DNA from: Clostridia bacterium
GTDB lineage: Bacteria > Bacillota > Clostridia > Christensenellales > Aristaeellaceae
Direction: 5' to 3'
Assembly: GCA_900759005.1 (NCBI GenBank)
Contig: CAAEUQ010000073.1
Location: forward strand, 1 to 21,409
DNA length: 21,409 bases
In this document: in pieces, positions 19,769 through 21,409 of the stretch
Layout: each line of letters begins with the position of its first letter
How positions within the stretch are numbered: position 1 is the first letter of the stretch
Notes under the pieces: generated by a model
Databases searched by the model: none
Told to the model about the DNA's origin: nothing
Seen by the model: the letters and a program-made list of their open reading frames with translations, nothing else
Position numbers and translations under genes: made by a program

Positions 19769-21409
19769 TTAGGAGCAACTCTTGAACTGCTTGCCATCGG
19801 GAGCAGTGAAGCCGTTTTCAGGGAGAGTGTATTCGCCGGAAATTCCGGTTACATCTGCCATTGTGCCTGTACCGCCGTTAGCCGCAAAGGATACGGTGTA
19901 GGTGGTAGGTACAACCTGCTGCTGTTCCCAAGTAGCAACGAGAGTAATATTGCCGTTCACTGCGGTGTTGAAATCATAAGCAGAACCGTTCAAAGTCCAG
20001 CCCTTGAAATCGTATCCGTCCTTGGTAGGATCGGCAGGCTTGGTAGCCTTCTGACCTGCTTCGATAGACTGTGCCGTTACAGCAGAACCACCGTTGGAGT
20101 CGAAGGTTACGGTATAGTAGGTTACAGGGATGTTCTCCCAAATTGCAGTTACGGTAGTATTTGCGTTTACGGTGATGGTATCGCCAGCAGCCTTTTCAAC
20201 ACCGCCAACGCTCCAAGCCTTGAACTGCTTGCCGTTAGGCGCTGTGAAGCCGCAGACAGGAAGTACATAGTCACCGGAAACACCGGTTGCATCAGCCATA
20301 CTGCCCGTACCACCGTTTGCATTGAAGGTTACGGTATAAGTAACAACAGGAATGTTCTTGTAGGTAGCCTCTGCGGTTACATTACCAGCAGGCATTACGA
20401 AGGTGGTAGTTGCGCTGTTTGCATCAGCAACGACAACACCGTTAACAACCCATTTATCAAACATCTGACCGGAAGGAGCTGCACCTGCGGTCAAAGTAAC
20501 GGTTGTACCCATTGTTGCCTTGGTGATCGGAGTGCCTGCACCAACGGATGCAGTACCGCCTGTCACGGTTACATTGTACTCAACAGCTTCCCAAACTGCG
20601 GTTACGGTAGTGTTAGCAGTTACATTGATGGTATCGCCAGCAGCCTTTTCAACACCGCCAACGCTCCAAGCCTTGAACTGTTTGCCGTTAGGAGCTGTGA
20701 AGCCGCAAACAGGAAGTACATAGTCACCGGAAACACCGGTTGCAGCAGCCATACTGCCAGTACCGCCGTTGCTGTCAAAGGAAACGGTGTAGTAGGTTAC
20801 AGGAGCGTCCTTCCAAATTGCAGTCAGCGTCGCCCCGTTGGCAGAAGACCATATAGTTTTTGTGTCTCCCGGTTTGAGATAACTGTCATCCTTACTGAAC
20901 TGCCACTTGTCAAACACCTTATTTGCCGGCGGTGTAAATGTGCAATCCGGAGCGATTAATTCATAATAACCATAGGTGGCTTTTAGAATGAGTGGCTCCA
21001 TCGTGCCGCTTCCTTCGCCTGCCGCCAAGTTGATCGTGATATAAGAGGTATAGGTTGCTTTCACGCTGACTGCGCCGGCAGGCATTGTGAAGGTGGTGGT
21101 TGCGCTGTTTGCGTCCGCAAGGGTGATGCTTGCACTTCCATCCTCTACAACCCATTTATCAAATATCTCACCGTCAGAAGCCGCATTTGCGGTCAGGGTA
21201 ACCGTTGTGCCCTCTGCCGCTTTACTGATTTCAGTGCCTGCGCCTACTGTCGCTTTACCGTTTGTCACTGTGATGGCGTACTCTGTCGATTCCGCAGTAG
21301 TTGTAAACTCCGCGTAGTAGTTGATGTAGTCTTTACCATTCGTGTAAAGCGTGCCCGTTTTGGAACCGTTAAAAGTGGCTGTTGGATTATCTGCAAATTC
21401 ATACCCACT
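19769..21409 (-). CDS. Repeat-rich surface (adhesin-like) protein, 5' partial, abruptly ending C-terminus
   Basis: The frame is open through the right edge of the window, so the start lies outside; the GTG at 21268 is internal. 546 residues are visible. Two kinds of InlB-type repeats occur. The Flg_new_2-like type (VGAGTEISKAAEGTTVTL... FDKWVV ...ANSATTTF.MPAG) appears twice. The Listeria-Bacteroides type (YTV.FDSNGGTGSM..., FTAPNGKQFKAWSVGG..., TTVTAVWE) appears three times plus a classic variant (KPADPTKDGYDFKGWTL). Such repeats form stalks of surface proteins. The last repeat stops after GKQFKSCS, where the others read GKQFKAWSVGG, and no LPXTG, SLH or choline-binding anchor follows. This suggests 3' truncation or a recombination breakpoint. 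Codon use is AT-richer than in the left 19 kb. Confidence 0.8.
   Translation of the reverse strand, partial: SGYEFADNPTATFNGSKTGTLYTNGKDYINYYAEFTTTAESTEYAITVTNGKATVGAGTEISKAAEGTTVTLTANAASDGEIFDKWVVEDGSASITLADANSATTTFTMPAGAVSVKATYTSYITINLAAGEGSGTMEPLILKATYGYYELIAPDCTFTPPANKVFDKWQFSKDDSYLKPGDTKTIWSSANGATLTAIWKDAPVTYYTVSFDSNGGTGSMAAATGVSGDYVLPVCGFTAPNGKQFKAWSVGGVEKAAGDTINVTANTTVTAVWEAVEYNVTVTGGTASVGAGTPITKATMGTTVTLTAGAAPSGQMFDKWVVNGVVVADANSATTTFVMPAGNVTAEATYKNIPVVTYTVTFNANGGTGSMADATGVSGDYVLPVCGFTAPNGKQFKAWSVGGVEKAAGDTITVNANTTVTAIWENIPVTYYTVTFDSNGGSAVTAQSIEAGQKATKPADPTKDGYDFKGWTLNGSAYDFNTAVNGNITLVATWEQQQVVPTTYTVSFAANGGTGTMADVTGISGEYTLPENGFTAPDGKQFKSCS
20138..20803 (-). repeat. Two near-identical ~213-bp repeats within the adhesin gene
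   Basis: Segments 20138-20351 and 20591-20803 encode nearly the same InlB-type repeat and share a stretch of about 54 identical bases plus another of about 36. A third, more diverged and truncated copy is at 19791-19919. High DNA identity makes recombination between copies likely. Confidence 0.8.

Overview
The window looks like a chromosomal segment of a GC-rich Clostridia-type Bacillota, possibly Christensenellales-like (inference only). Reasons: the greA-lysS neighbour pair, strong AGGAGG ribosome sites, consensus sigma-A promoters, a PyrR-type attenuator, and exported proteins with poly-Leu/Ala signal peptides. From about base 19,070 the sequence becomes clearly AT-richer, with different codon use, and looks like the edge of an acquired element.

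Layout. Bases 1-2,340: the 3' part of a membrane protein with a peptidoglycan-binding domain, then a HAD phosphatase. Bases 2,452-7,597 (minus strand): an RNase Z-like metallo-beta-lactamase protein with its own promoter, and a sugar-type ABC importer operon (binding protein, terminator, two permeases, Cof-type HAD phosphatase) read from a perfect TTGACA-N17-TATAAT promoter. Bases 7,683-9,575 (plus strand): a divergent LacI-family regulator overlapping a glycerophosphodiester phosphodiesterase (GDPD) gene. Bases 9,576-9,965: a non-coding region full of hairpins. Bases 9,966-10,688 (minus): a second GDPD, about 80% identical to the first and convergent with it. Then a MATE exporter, and a uracil permease on the minus strand behind a PyrR-type attenuator.

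Bases 14,109-16,872 hold a compact three-gene operon: an exported protein of unknown fold with a Pro/Thr linker, a Sec-signal protein ending in an LHH-type nuclease domain, and a SUKH/SMI1-KNR4-type immunity protein. This is the most interesting system here: a candidate Sec-exported polymorphic toxin with its immunity protein and an unrecognised partner. Next come greA, with a promoter overlapping the immunity gene's stop codon and a terminator-like attenuator in its leader, and lysS.

The right end (19,070-21,409) has a cluster of TTTACGACA repeats, a small ORF with its own promoter and terminators, and the 3' part of a large repeat-rich adhesin-like gene on the minus strand, running off the window edge and ending abruptly inside a repeat.

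How the genes may work together: the ABC importer without an ATPase gene, two HAD phosphatases, LacI regulator and two GDPDs resemble a Ugp-like glycerophosphodiester or sugar scavenging locus. That is inference. No tRNA, rRNA, transposase or CRISPR array was seen.
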